Below, piece by piece: positions 1-6,340 of a stretch of DNA of 6,481 nt. The stretch's first letter is position 1. Each line of letters opens with the position of its first letter. Position numbers and translations under genes: made by a program. Source of the stretch: Deltaproteobacteria bacterium (GTDB lineage Bacteria; Myxococcota; UBA796; SXON01). Below the pieces are notes generated by a model. The model made no database searches. It had not been told where the DNA came from and worked only from the letters and a program-made list of their open reading frames with translations. Location: positions 1 to 6,481 of the forward strand of contig CANKNP010000291.1 in assembly GCA_947483545.1 (NCBI GenBank), written 5' to 3'.

Positions 1-1
1 C

Positions 2-619
2 TCGCTCGACGGCCTGGACAACCAGAACCGGTTCCGGAGGAGCTTCCTGCTCTCTGACGCCGAGGCAGCCCTGCAGAGCCGCCAGGCCCTCCTCCGGCTC
101 GGCGCGGCAAAGCTCCGCTGGTTCATGAACGTGACCGTTCCTCCCGCGGCCGCCCACGAGCTGCCGGGGCGCTACGCTCAAGCCATCCGTCTCGGAGTTC
201 CGGCGTTACAGCTCAATTACGCGACGGGGCTCCGCTGGAACGACGCTCAGGCCGCGGCGTGGTTGGGCGGGCTGGCGGAGGTGCTGACCCATCACCGGAG
301 CAGCCCTCGGCTGCAGCTCTTCAACGCCCAGGCCGCCGCAGACCCGGCTCCGCTCTGCGGGGACGTGCTGTGCGACGTAGATGGCACCCTTCTGCAGGTT
401 GGCGGCGTGTTCCTGGAGCGCCGGTTCCCGGCCTTGCGGTCTGCGTATGTGCACGGGCACGTGCGCACCGCCAAGGTCTGGACGGGCCATCGTGCGACGC
501 TGGCGGAGCTGTGGTCCAGGACAAGGTCGGCGTTATCCGAAGAAGATGCCGATCTTTTCATGAACGGTATGCTCATGGGCGCTGCGGCGGATCTGGTCTC
601 GCGTGTGGCTCAGCGATGA
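2..619 (+). CDS. Radical SAM enzyme, C-terminal part (5' end outside window)
   Basis: An open frame runs from the first bases of the window to the TGA at 617-619, giving 205 visible residues and no start, so the gene is truncated by the window edge. It opens with SLDG followed by DNQNRFRRS, the pattern of the middle of a radical SAM barrel where a strand ends in S-(L/I)-D-G. Next come a FMNVTVPP strand and an LQLNYATGLRW segment, which fit the last strands of such a barrel. The stretch GDVLCDVDGTLLQVG followed by FLERRFPALR matches the region after the barrel in SPASM/twitch-like radical SAM proteins, but few cysteines are visible there, so an auxiliary Fe-S cluster is not supported. The catalytic CxxxCxxC motif would lie upstream, outside the window. 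The substrate is unknown. An internal ATG at 125 is not the true start, because coding similarity begins before it. The stop overlaps the next start (ATGA), indicating translational coupling. Confidence 0.75.
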   Translation, partial: SLDGLDNQNRFRRSFLLSDAEAALQSRQALLRLGAAKLRWFMNVTVPPAAAHELPGRYAQAIRLGVPALQLNYATGLRWNDAQAAAWLGGLAEVLTHHRSSPRLQLFNAQAAADPAPLCGDVLCDVDGTLLQVGGVFLERRFPALRSAYVHGHVRTAKVWTGHRATLAELWSRTRSALSEEDADLFMNGMLMGAAADLVSRVAQR

Positions 620-1050
620 GCGAGGGTCTGGATTCGCTCCTGTGGGCCTCGGCGGCGATGTGCACGTACGTGTTGGTCTCGCTCGCCGTTGGGGATCGAT
701 TTCCCTTCTCTCGCTACTCTATGTATGCGAGCCTGAAAGGCAGGGTTCAAGGGGCAGTTCTGTATGTGGAGGCGGATGGTGTTGCGGTGGACATCGCCCG
801 GCTCTGGCGCTTTTCCGGCGTGGATCCTACGCGTATCGACCCGCGTGGTCATCCGTGCTCCCAGGAGTGGGCGGTCTACGAGGTCCGTCGTTGGGTCGCC
901 GAGCATCTCGAGGCGGGCCTTCCTCTGCCGGAAGAAGCCGGGAGGGTACCGGTTGAAATCGGCTTTCGACTTGTGTCGGTGGAGGGTTTCAAGCTCCACG
1001 AGGATCGGGTCCTCCTCACGCGCGGCAGCGCGAGCTGGCGGCCGCGATGA
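616..1050 (+). CDS. Small membrane-anchored protein of unknown function, partner of the HTTM-like gene
   Basis: This gene encodes 144 residues. I chose the ATG at 616 because it overlaps the preceding stop by four bases and because the protein then starts with a sensible membrane anchor. No good Shine-Dalgarno precedes it, so translation probably depends on coupling. Residues about 7-26 are hydrophobic and would form one transmembrane segment or an uncleaved signal. They are followed by FPFSRYSMYASL (29-40), an aromatic-Pro-Phe-Ser-x-Tyr-x-Met-Tyr pattern that I associate with small proteins encoded beside HTTM-type membrane proteins; this is from memory and unverified. The rest (about 45-144) looks like a soluble alpha/beta domain with a beta-rich start (VLYVEADGVAVDI) and an amphipathic helix (VYEVRRWVAEHLEAG). 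No catalytic motif is recognisable. Codon third positions are somewhat richer in T than in the radical SAM genes downstream. It shares a 4-base ATGA overlap with the next gene. The reading frame is secure; the function is not. Confidence 0.72.
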   Translation: MSEGLDSLLWASAAMCTYVLVSLAVGDRFPFSRYSMYASLKGRVQGAVLYVEADGVAVDIARLWRFSGVDPTRIDPRGHPCSQEWAVYEVRRWVAEHLEAGLPLPEEAGRVPVEIGFRLVSVEGFKLHEDRVLLTRGSASWRPR

Positions 1051-1811
1051 ACCCGGCGCTCCTATTCCTCGCCGCGGGACTGCTTGCGGGACTTGCAAAC
1101 ACCCTCTTTCACCTACGTTATCACCATGTGCCCCTCTACCTCGACCCGCGCTCGGTCGTCGGTGACCCTGAGGCTGTTCCGTGGCCGCCTCGAGTATGGG
1201 GGCTCGCGACGCTGGCCGTCGCCGGGGTGTTGCTGGTCGTCGGCGGATTTCACCCGGGGCTCGCTGCGCCGTTCACGCTCGCCGCCCTCCTGGGCCTGCG
1301 CCAGCACGAGGTGGGGACCTACGGGCCCGAGATCGTGGTTAGACTTGGCAAATACGCACCTGCGTCGGCATGTCTGCTCGGCTGGTGGGTCGCGAGGACC
1401 ATCAGCCTGGCCTTGGGGCACCCCGGGGCGGAGGCCGACGCGCACGGCTGGGACGCTGCGTCTGGTGTGTTTGGCGGCTGTTACGTGCTCGCCGGGATTG
1501 CCAAGCTAAGAGAGTCTGGGTGGGCGTGGGGGCGTGCCGAAAACATGTCGCTGATGCTCGCGGAGCGCGGATTTGGTCGCTGGGGCTCTCTGCGACTGTG
1601 GTTGGCTCAACAGCGGCCGGCGTGTGGCCTCATCGGGGCGACGGGCCTGTGGATCGAGCTCGGGGCGGTTGCCTTCGTGTACGCGCCGTTGCGACCGGCC
1701 TTCGCCGTCGGGGTTGTGCTGTTCAAGCTGTTCACGTGGGTACTCTTCGGCTACTTCGAGCCGGAGTGGGTGTTCACGGTGATCGCGATCGGCCTGGCGG
1801 CAGCGGCCTGA
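1047..1811 (+). CDS. Polytopic membrane protein, HTTM / vitamin-K-carboxylase-like
   Basis: This 254-residue protein is dominated by hydrophobic helices. I count about six or seven membrane spans, near residues 2-20, 48-66, 68-88, 102-122, 134-151, 193-212 and 215-252 (the last probably two spans). The stretch CYVLAGIAKLRESGWAW (about 143-159, with K153 and W159) resembles the AG-x-x-KL-x-x-x-GW-x-W signature common in HTTM-domain proteins, the bacterial relatives of vitamin-K-dependent gamma-carboxylase. The final helix pair, with FKLFTWVLFGY, also fits a membrane enzyme or transporter rather than a soluble protein. The protein is shorter than classical carboxylases and no C-terminal lumenal domain is visible, so enzymatic carboxylation should not be assumed. 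The ATG at 1047 overlaps the upstream stop (ATGA), making this the third gene of a coupled operon with a radical SAM enzyme. A generic DoxX-like or other multi-pass protein is the main alternative. Confidence 0.68.
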   Translation: MNPALLFLAAGLLAGLANTLFHLRYHHVPLYLDPRSVVGDPEAVPWPPRVWGLATLAVAGVLLVVGGFHPGLAAPFTLAALLGLRQHEVGTYGPEIVVRLGKYAPASACLLGWWVARTISLALGHPGAEADAHGWDAASGVFGGCYVLAGIAKLRESGWAWGRAENMSLMLAERGFGRWGSLRLWLAQQRPACGLIGATGLWIELGAVAFVYAPLRPAFAVGVVLFKLFTWVLFGYFEPEWVFTVIAIGLAAAA

Positions 1812-2158
1812 GGTCGGTGTCGCTGGCCGGCCCGGGCCATCCGCGGTCCGCGGCTGTGGCGCGAAATTCTGTGTTGGCGGCGTCGCAACTCGGCAGCTCG
1901 CCGGTGGGGCCCCCGCCCCCGTTGGGCCTGAGGCTGGCCTGGTAGAAGCCGTGGTTGTACAGGTGGGCGGCGTCGTTGATAACGACGGTCTTCTCGGTGC
2001 GATTGCGGCGCGGATCACGTCGCGCCGCCCCCAAGAAGGTCGCTGCGGTTCGGCGCGTCGTTCATACGCTGCCCCGGCGTCCGGTCCCGCGACCGACACA
2101 GCCAGCGGCGGGGCGAAGCGAGGCTTCTACCATCCGATCTGGCCGAGAGAGCGGTTGT
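1812..2158. other. Intergenic stretch without an intact gene
   Basis: These 347 bases separate two convergent genes. The membrane-protein gene ends at 1811 on the plus strand and the SGNH hydrolase gene ends at 2159 on the minus strand. Apart from the superoxide dismutase remnant, I see no supported reading frame; the other open frames are compositional products of high GC. A short GC-rich dyad lies at 1841-1853 (CCGCG, loop GTC, CGCGG) with a weaker outer pairing of GCCA (1836-1839) and TGGC (1857-1860). It could end transcription of the upstream operon, but no T-run follows, so an intrinsic terminator is not well supported. Confidence 0.6.
1894..2034 (-). pseudogene. Decayed fragment of Fe/Mn superoxide dismutase
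   Basis: On the minus strand one frame reads EKTVVINDAAHLYNHGFY and then QASLRPNGGGGPTGEL, between about 1995 and 1894. This closely follows the conserved second metal-ligand region of iron/manganese superoxide dismutases (FNNAAQ-x-x-NH-x-F-x-W-x-x-L-x-PNGGG-x-PTG), including the ligand His (codon 1951-1953) within NHGFY. The usual Trp after FY is Gln here, and the first NN is ND. The rest of the enzyme is missing: this frame has a stop just upstream (2062-2064), and after PTGEL the open frame continues to 1774 without convincing similarity to the C-terminal domain (no DVWEHAYY-like motif). In a neighbouring frame, DVIRAAIA (about 1999-2022) resembles the LEDVIRxA segment that normally precedes this region, suggesting a frameshift. 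I read it as a pseudogene remnant. A full dismutase is about 190-210 residues; only about 40 are recognisable. Confidence 0.7.
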
Positions 2159-3076
2159 TCAGCGCGTGCTGAGGGCCTGAGGCGGCGCGAGCCCTGCGGT
2201 CGTGAGCCAACTTGCCGTCCGTCGCCCGGCGACCGCGTTCCCGGCGGCATCGAAGTGGCCTTCGCGGGGGATCCGTGAGAGGGTCTCCCCCTGCGCGTCG
2301 TAGATCCAGCTGCGGGCATCGAGCCAGGGGAGGCCCGTCGCCTGGAGCACGGACGCGGCGTCCTCCTGGCCCGGCCGTGAACGGAGGGGATCGCTGAGCA
2401 CCAGCACCGCCAGCGGCGCCTCCACGGTGTGGTCCAGGGCCGAAAGGGCCGCGGCGAGGCCGGCCGGGTCAGGCCGTTCGCCGAGCAGGCGCCCGGTGAC
2501 CGTCTTGTAAAGCATGAAGCCCACCCGCGCCGTGTACACGTCCTGGAGCACCCAGCCCGGCGGCGGCGTATGTTTGGACGCGCAGAGCGCCGGATCAAGA
2601 TCGTTGTCCACGACCACCGAGACCACGAGGTCGGGCGCCCATTCGCTCACGAATTCCGCGTAGTGGGTAGCCTGCTCTTCCAGGTTGAACCCCGGTACAC
2701 CGAAGTTGAGTACCTCGACGCCGGGGCCGAGCTCGCGCTCGATCCGGGCAGGCCATGCCTCGTCGGCGGCAACGCCCTGCCCGTAGACGAATGAGTCGCC
2801 CAGCACGGCGATGCGAAAGGTGCCTGGGTGCGGGCCCTGGGGACGGTTCGGGCCGCGGTAACCCGCATGGTTGGTGTCCATAGGGGACGGCGAGACCCGC
2901 CAGTAGTAGCCAGTGTAGCTGAGCGCCAGATCGGGCTTCAATGCCACGCACCGTCCGCCCGGCGGGTCCATGTCGTAGAGATTGGCGTTGGCCATGTTGC
3001 CGAGGGGCACGCGCAGCCCGAGCTCCAATACCGGGATCAGGAAGGGAACGAGCAGGGCGAGCGGCGTAGCTTTCAT
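2159..3076 (-). CDS. SGNH/GDSL-type hydrolase or acyltransferase-like protein, membrane-anchored or exported
   Basis: This protein has 305 residues. I chose the ATG at 3076 rather than the in-frame GTG at 3082 because GAGG (3082-3085, minus strand) lies five bases upstream of it. Residues 4-20 form a signal peptide or anchor (LALLVPFLIPVLELGLR, ending in the E-x-x-LR pattern common in membrane-anchored SGNH proteins). The domain follows the family order. Block I is FRIAVLGDSFVYGQGV with nucleophile S95, preceded by N-x-x-GYRG (69-75). Block II is VLNFGVPGF with oxyanion Gly at 126. Block III is VVVDND with N158. Block V is REGHFDAAGN with catalytic H274. The Asp usually two residues before that His is Glu272 here, which may be tolerated or may reduce activity. 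Expected chemistry is ester hydrolysis or O-acyl transfer at the cell surface; the substrate is unknown. It is divergent from the cobalamin-type radical SAM gene and not cotranscribed with any visible intact gene. Confidence 0.82.
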   Translation of the reverse strand: MKATPLALLVPFLIPVLELGLRVPLGNMANANLYDMDPPGGRCVALKPDLALSYTGYYWRVSPSPMDTNHAGYRGPNRPQGPHPGTFRIAVLGDSFVYGQGVAADEAWPARIERELGPGVEVLNFGVPGFNLEEQATHYAEFVSEWAPDLVVSVVVDNDLDPALCASKHTPPPGWVLQDVYTARVGFMLYKTVTGRLLGERPDPAGLAAALSALDHTVEAPLAVLVLSDPLRSRPGQEDAASVLQATGLPWLDARSWIYDAQGETLSRIPREGHFDAAGNAVAGRRTASWLTTAGLAPPQALSTR

Positions 3077-3081
3077 AAGCA

Positions 3082-3085
3082 CCTC
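3082..3085 (-). promoter_or_regulatory. Shine-Dalgarno of the SGNH hydrolase gene
   Basis: GAGG on the minus strand stands five bases before the ATG at 3076. It overlaps the alternative GTG start (3080-3082), so it decides in favour of the ATG. Confidence 0.6.
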
Positions 3086-3231
3086 ATGTCCAGGAGCCTA
3101 CGAAGGCGCGTCTTGCCCCGCGTCGGCCGAATGGGGGACCCCCGGTCCTCACAGGCTGGCGCGTACCGCAAGATAGCGCGAAGGCTCGCGTTCGAGCTGC
3201 TGGATATCCGGGACGGGTGGTGGAGTTCCCC
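3086..3231. promoter_or_regulatory. Divergent intergenic region, presumed promoters for both flanking genes
   Basis: The SGNH hydrolase and the cobalamin-type radical SAM gene are transcribed away from this stretch of about 150 bases, so promoters for both should lie here or just inside the neighbouring 5' ends. I find no convincing -35/-10 pair on either strand and no clear inverted repeat that would mark an operator. The call rests on gene arrangement only. Confidence 0.4.
3222..3225 (+). promoter_or_regulatory. Shine-Dalgarno supporting the GTG start at 3232
   Basis: GGAG lies six bases before GTG 3232, better placed than any purine stretch before the GTGs at 3217 or 3220. The protein then begins V-A-G-V-L-F-L-Q-D-N, which is how a B12-binding Rossmann domain usually begins. 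Confidence 0.45.
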
Positions 3232-4659
3232 GTGGCTGGCGTGCTGTTTCTCCAAGACAACGGCATCAATGAGTCCCTCGCGCTCTGCGACGTCGCGGGG
3301 GCGTTGCGCCACGCGGGGCACCACTGCCGCCTGCTGCTCGAGGACGAAGAGCGCGACCTGGACGCGGCGATACGTGCTTTCTCTCCTGCGGTGGTGGTGA
3401 TCCCCTGCCCGGTCGCGGGCGCAACGACGACGGCGGCGCTGGCCCGCCGGGCCCGTGCGGTCCTTCCCGGCGCAACGATCGCGCTCGCCGGTACCCAGGC
3501 GACGCTGGACCCAGCGTCCGTGGCACGTTGGCCCGGCGTCGATGTCGTGGTGGTGGGGGAGGCGGAGGAAGCGCTCACCGAGCTGGTCGACCGGGTGGCC
3601 GCGGATCGCGGGTGGGAGGACGTGCCGAACCTCGCGTGGGCCGCCCCGGAGGGTTTGCGGCAGAACGCCCTCCGACCACCGGCTGCGCTGGACGCGCTCC
3701 CTATGCCAGACCGCGGTATCTACCATCGTTATCCGTTCATTCAGCGCTTCCCTTGGAAGAAGTTCGCCACCGGTCGAGGCTGTGTCCACCGATGCAACTT
3801 CTGCTGGAACACCAGTTTGCGTCGAATGTACGGCACCGAGGCGTTCGTCCGGCGAAAGTCCCCGGAGCGGGTGATCGCCGAAATCCTCGCGGTGACGGCC
3901 TCCGCGCCGCTCCGTCACGTACACTTCTCGGACGACCTGTTCACCGTCCATCCGAGCTGGATCGAGGCGTTCGCGGGGCTCTACCGGGCGCGGGTGGGCC
4001 TGCCCTTCACCTGCAACACGTCGGTAGAGCTGATCAGCCCGCGGACGGTAGGCGCGCTCGCGAGCGCAGGGTGCCGTGGGGTGGCGTTCGGGCTCGAGAC
4101 GGCGTCGGAGCCGCTCAGGGTGAAGATCCTCAACAAGACCTTCTCGAATCACGAGGTGCGCGCCGCGGCGGCGCTGATCAAGGGCGCGGGAATGGAGCTC
4201 ACCACCTTCAACATGCTCGCCAGCCCCGGTGAGACCCTTGAAGACGGGCTGGCTACGGTGGCGCTCAACCGCGCCATCGGCGCCGACCATGTCCGGGTAA
4301 ACCTCGCGGTTCCGCTCCCGTATACGCCCTTCGAGGTCGCGGCGCGGGAGGCCGGCGTGGTGGCGGGTCCCGACCCAGCGACGCTCCACCACCCGCGTCC
4401 GGTGTTCGCGCCGGAGCTGGCCACCGAATTCCTCAACCTCTACCACCTGTTCCGGCCGGCGGTGCATCACGCCTGGCTGGGGCCGCTGCTGCCGCGGCTC
4501 ATTCGCCTCCCGACCCCGCGGCTCCTCGAGGCCCTCCGGGTCCTGATCCCGGTTGAGGAGCGCCGAATCTACCGGCTCGGCTGGGTGGACGGCCTCAGGT
4601 ACTACCGGCATGTAGGGGATCCGCACCGCCGAACGGCCAACTACGTTTCGTTACCCTGA
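3232..4659 (+). CDS. Cobalamin-binding-domain (B12-type) radical SAM enzyme
   Basis: This enzyme has 475 residues from the GTG at 3232, which has GGAG (3222-3225) six bases upstream. In-frame GTGs at 3217 and 3220 would add five or four residues but have poorer ribosome sites. Residues 1-130 form a Rossmann-like B12-binding domain: VLFLQDNGINESLAL, then ALRHAGHH, a VVVIPCP strand, ALAGTQATLDP and VVVVGEAEEAL (about 105-115). The DxHxxG base-off motif is absent, as in many BchE-like members. The radical SAM domain follows, with GRGCVHRCNFCW holding C184, C188 and C191 (CxxxCxxC) for the 4Fe-4S/SAM cluster. Further motifs are HFSDDLF (231-237), GLETASE (287-293) and SPGETLEDG (331-339). The C-terminal ~130 residues are helical and Pro/Leu/Arg-rich with no known motif. 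Such enzymes catalyse radical methylation, ring formation or other C-C chemistry on lipids, peptides or cofactors. The substrate is not deducible. Confidence 0.9.
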   Translation: MAGVLFLQDNGINESLALCDVAGALRHAGHHCRLLLEDEERDLDAAIRAFSPAVVVIPCPVAGATTTAALARRARAVLPGATIALAGTQATLDPASVARWPGVDVVVVGEAEEALTELVDRVAADRGWEDVPNLAWAAPEGLRQNALRPPAALDALPMPDRGIYHRYPFIQRFPWKKFATGRGCVHRCNFCWNTSLRRMYGTEAFVRRKSPERVIAEILAVTASAPLRHVHFSDDLFTVHPSWIEAFAGLYRARVGLPFTCNTSVELISPRTVGALASAGCRGVAFGLETASEPLRVKILNKTFSNHEVRAAAALIKGAGMELTTFNMLASPGETLEDGLATVALNRAIGADHVRVNLAVPLPYTPFEVAAREAGVVAGPDPATLHHPRPVFAPELATEFLNLYHLFRPAVHHAWLGPLLPRLIRLPTPRLLEALRVLIPVEERRIYRLGWVDGLRYYRHVGDPHRRTANYVSLP

Positions 4660-4784
4660 GGGGCCCCGGTCGTGTGGGTCAGCCCGAGGGGCCGGTGTCG
4701 CCGCACCGCGAGACGGCGTCACGGGGGCGGCGCCGTTCACCCAGGGCGGCATTCCGGGCGCGGGCGGGCAGCGATGATCGGGCT
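4660..4784. other. Convergent intergenic region with a GC-rich dyad
   Basis: Two radical SAM genes end facing each other across 125 bases. GGCCCC at 4662-4667 can pair with GGGGCC at 4688-4693 around a 20-base loop. No T-run follows on either strand, so this is at best a Rho-assisted or weak terminator. I see no gene here. Confidence 0.35.
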
Positions 4785-5792
4785 TCAAACGGGTGGGCCC
4801 CGAGGGTCTCCGGGCGGAGAGACCCGGTCGCGCCACGCCACGACCGCGCCGCTGCAGTCGGGGCGGAGGGCGCAGGCGGTACACGCTGCGCCGAACGTAC
4901 GGCGTTGGGAGCGAAAATAGAGCTCAGCGAGCAGCGGTGGAGTTGCGGTGAAGGTCGGCAGGCAGGCGGGGGTGAGCAGGCCCAGGGGCCGCAGCTCCGG
5001 GGGGAGCGCAGCCACCGCGTGCGCCGCCGTAAGAAAATCCGGGACCGATGCCGAGAAGTCGAAGCGATCCTTGTCGCGTGGCAACGCTACGCCGAGCCGG
5101 CAGGCCCAGCGAGTAGAAACGAGGGTGGCCAGGCGACCCAAGCCGTCGACCGTCTCGCGCCAGAGCAGGGTGTGTACGCGAACCCGCACGCCCGCCGCAT
5201 GCGCCGCGTCCAGGCCGGCGACCACCGTGTGAAAGGAAGGTGCTCCCACGATCTTGTCGTGGAGAGCTGCCTCGGCGCTGTAGAGGGGTACCACCACCTC
5301 GGCGAGTCCCGCCGAGAGGCAGGCGGCGAGGCGCTGCCGGAGCGTCGCCCCGCTGGTCATGAGCTCGAAGGAAGAAAAGCCGGAGGGCCGGATGGCCTGG
5401 AGCACGGCGTCGAACTCCGGGTGCGCGGTCGGCTCGTTGCCGCCCACGAGGAGCCGGGTGACGCCGTCTGGGCGTGCGGCCAGGTGGGCCAGGGCCGCCG
5501 CCAGGCTGCTGATCTCGCCGCGCGCGACTTCGGAGGTGCCGGGTCCGGCGCAAAAAAAGCAGCGTTGTTGACAGGCATTATGCAGGGCGAGCAGGGTGGC
5601 GTCGGGTAGCCCCCGAGCGCGCAGCCACGCGAGCTGGGCCCTGGGCGCGCCGCGAAGCAGGAGATGGAGGTCGGGGTCCTCGTGGGTAGGCGCCACACGG
5701 GGCGTTAACGTGCCCGTCACCACGGGATGCCAGCGTATGTCCGAAACCGATGCCCCGGAGCCCGCACCCGCGCCGGTCGCGCCGACCCCCAC
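4785..5792 (-). CDS. Radical SAM enzyme with C-terminal cysteine cluster (twitch/SPASM-like)
   Basis: This enzyme has 335 residues. The GTG at 5792 is favoured because AGGA (5799-5802, minus strand) lies six bases upstream. Weaker in-frame GTGs at 5723 and 5720 would drop a Gly/Ala-rich leader of about 23 residues. The core begins near residue 66. ALHNACQQRCFFCAGP carries C74, C78 and C81 (CxxxCxxC). LLVGGNEPTAHPEF (114-127) corresponds to the SAM-binding GGEP motif with Asn for the second Gly. LMTSGATL (144-151) and VVVPLYSAEAALHDKI (166-181) fit the next barrel strands. At the C-terminus C277, C304, C307 and C313 (C-x2-C-x5-C in CTACALRPDCSG) resemble the auxiliary Fe-S site of twitch/SPASM proteins, though fewer cysteines are present than in a full SPASM domain. 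Such proteins often modify peptides or small molecules, but no substrate can be named. It converges with the B12-type gene and overlaps head-to-head with the oxygenase gene. Confidence 0.88.
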   Translation of the reverse strand: MGVGATGAGAGSGASVSDIRWHPVVTGTLTPRVAPTHEDPDLHLLLRGAPRAQLAWLRARGLPDATLLALHNACQQRCFFCAGPGTSEVARGEISSLAAALAHLAARPDGVTRLLVGGNEPTAHPEFDAVLQAIRPSGFSSFELMTSGATLRQRLAACLSAGLAEVVVPLYSAEAALHDKIVGAPSFHTVVAGLDAAHAAGVRVRVHTLLWRETVDGLGRLATLVSTRWACRLGVALPRDKDRFDFSASVPDFLTAAHAVAALPPELRPLGLLTPACLPTFTATPPLLAELYFRSQRRTFGAACTACALRPDCSGAVVAWRDRVSPPGDPRGPPV

Positions 5793-6312
5793 GCTGCTTC
5801 CTGAACATGTGCCCCTCGTCGCCGAGCTGGAGCGCCTGGCGGCGACGCTCCGCGCGGAGGTGCTCGCGGTCCCGGCTACGGATTACGTCGCGATGCCGAG
5901 TCGCGACCGATACAGCGGCGACTGGCGCGCGGTGCTCTTTTCGGTCGGTCCGTGGGAGCACGAGTATCCGGGCGTAGACTTCGAGCGAAACCGAAGGAGC
6001 TGCCCTACGATCGCCTCGGTGCTGTCCCGGCACCCCGAGGTCAAGCTCTGCGGCGCGCTCTCGCTCGGCCCTGGCGCGGTGCTCCAGCCCCACGCCGACC
6101 CGCGGCAGGATCGGGAGATCCGCGTCCACCTCGCGCTCGCCCTCCCTCCCGCCGAAGCGGACGCTTGGCCGGTCGGTACCTGTCGGCTCCTCGATGTGCG
6201 GCAGAAGCACGGAGCGAACAATCCGGGTGAGGAGCCGCGGATCACGCTGGTTTTCGACGTCCTGCTGGACGAGGTGGTCCCCGACGGCGCGGTCGCGCCC
6301 TGGCCGACCTAA
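5737..6312 (+). CDS. Aspartyl/asparaginyl beta-hydroxylase-family 2-oxoglutarate/Fe(II) oxygenase
   Basis: This protein has 191 residues. I chose the ATG at 5737 (GGGA at 5724-5727, nine bases upstream). The frame stays open back to 5596, but that part is antisense to the neighbouring radical SAM gene and looks non-coding. Residues 1-20 are a Pro/Ala-rich, probably disordered leader. The catalytic cupin-like fold spans about 40-182. LQPHADP carries H119 and D121, and EIRVHLALALP follows with R129 and H131. CRLLDVRQKHGANNPGEEPRITLVFDV carries H158, N161 and R168, the HxxN...R strand that in this family binds iron and the 2-oxoglutarate carboxylate. The HxD...H set gives a complete facial triad, as I recall for LpxO-type members; mammalian AspH has Gly in place of the Asp. 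It would hydroxylate a carbon of a peptide, amino acid or lipid acyl chain in the cytoplasm. No membrane segment is present. The target is unknown. Confidence 0.82.
   Translation: MSETDAPEPAPAPVAPTPTLLPEHVPLVAELERLAATLRAEVLAVPATDYVAMPSRDRYSGDWRAVLFSVGPWEHEYPGVDFERNRRSCPTIASVLSRHPEVKLCGALSLGPGAVLQPHADPRQDREIRVHLALALPPAEADAWPVGTCRLLDVRQKHGANNPGEEPRITLVFDVLLDEVVPDGAVAPWPT
5797..5802 (-). promoter_or_regulatory. Shine-Dalgarno supporting the GTG start at 5792
   Basis: AGGAAG on the minus strand lies four bases before GTG 5792 (AGGA core at six bases). No comparable site precedes the GTGs at 5723 or 5720. It lies inside the oxygenase coding sequence on the opposite strand. Confidence 0.5.
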
Positions 6313-6340
6313 ACAGAATCGCATCACAGCGCGTGGATCC

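Noticed and set aside
1841..1853. CCGCG-GTC-CGCGG hairpin as an intrinsic terminator
   Set aside because: It has a short stem and no following T-run. Similar GC-rich dyads are expected often in DNA of this composition.
3086..3400. Plus-strand frame from ATG 3086 with a helical, basic start and a DGWWSSPWLACC stretch, considered as a peptide precursor
   Set aside because: It has no Shine-Dalgarno and runs far into the B12-type radical SAM gene in another frame. The Trp/Cys-rich stretch lies partly over that gene's start, so it is most likely a shadow.
3073..4626. 517-codon open frame on the minus strand across the B12-type radical SAM gene
   Set aside because: It is antisense to a gene with clear radical SAM motifs, and its Arg/His/Glu-rich translation matches no family; it is a product of high GC.
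4674..5609. 311-codon plus-strand frame opposite the cysteine-rich radical SAM gene
   Set aside because: The minus strand has the CxxxCxxC motif and the C-terminal cysteines. The plus translation is a Gly/Arg-rich shadow with no motif.
5596..5736. N-terminal extension of the oxygenase by 47 residues
   Set aside because: The added part is Ser/Arg-rich, lies antisense to conserved radical SAM coding sequence, and is not part of the family domain.
5578..6327. 249-codon minus-strand frame opposite the oxygenase
   Set aside because: The plus strand carries the conserved HxD...H and HxxN...R residues; the minus translation is arginine-rich low complexity.
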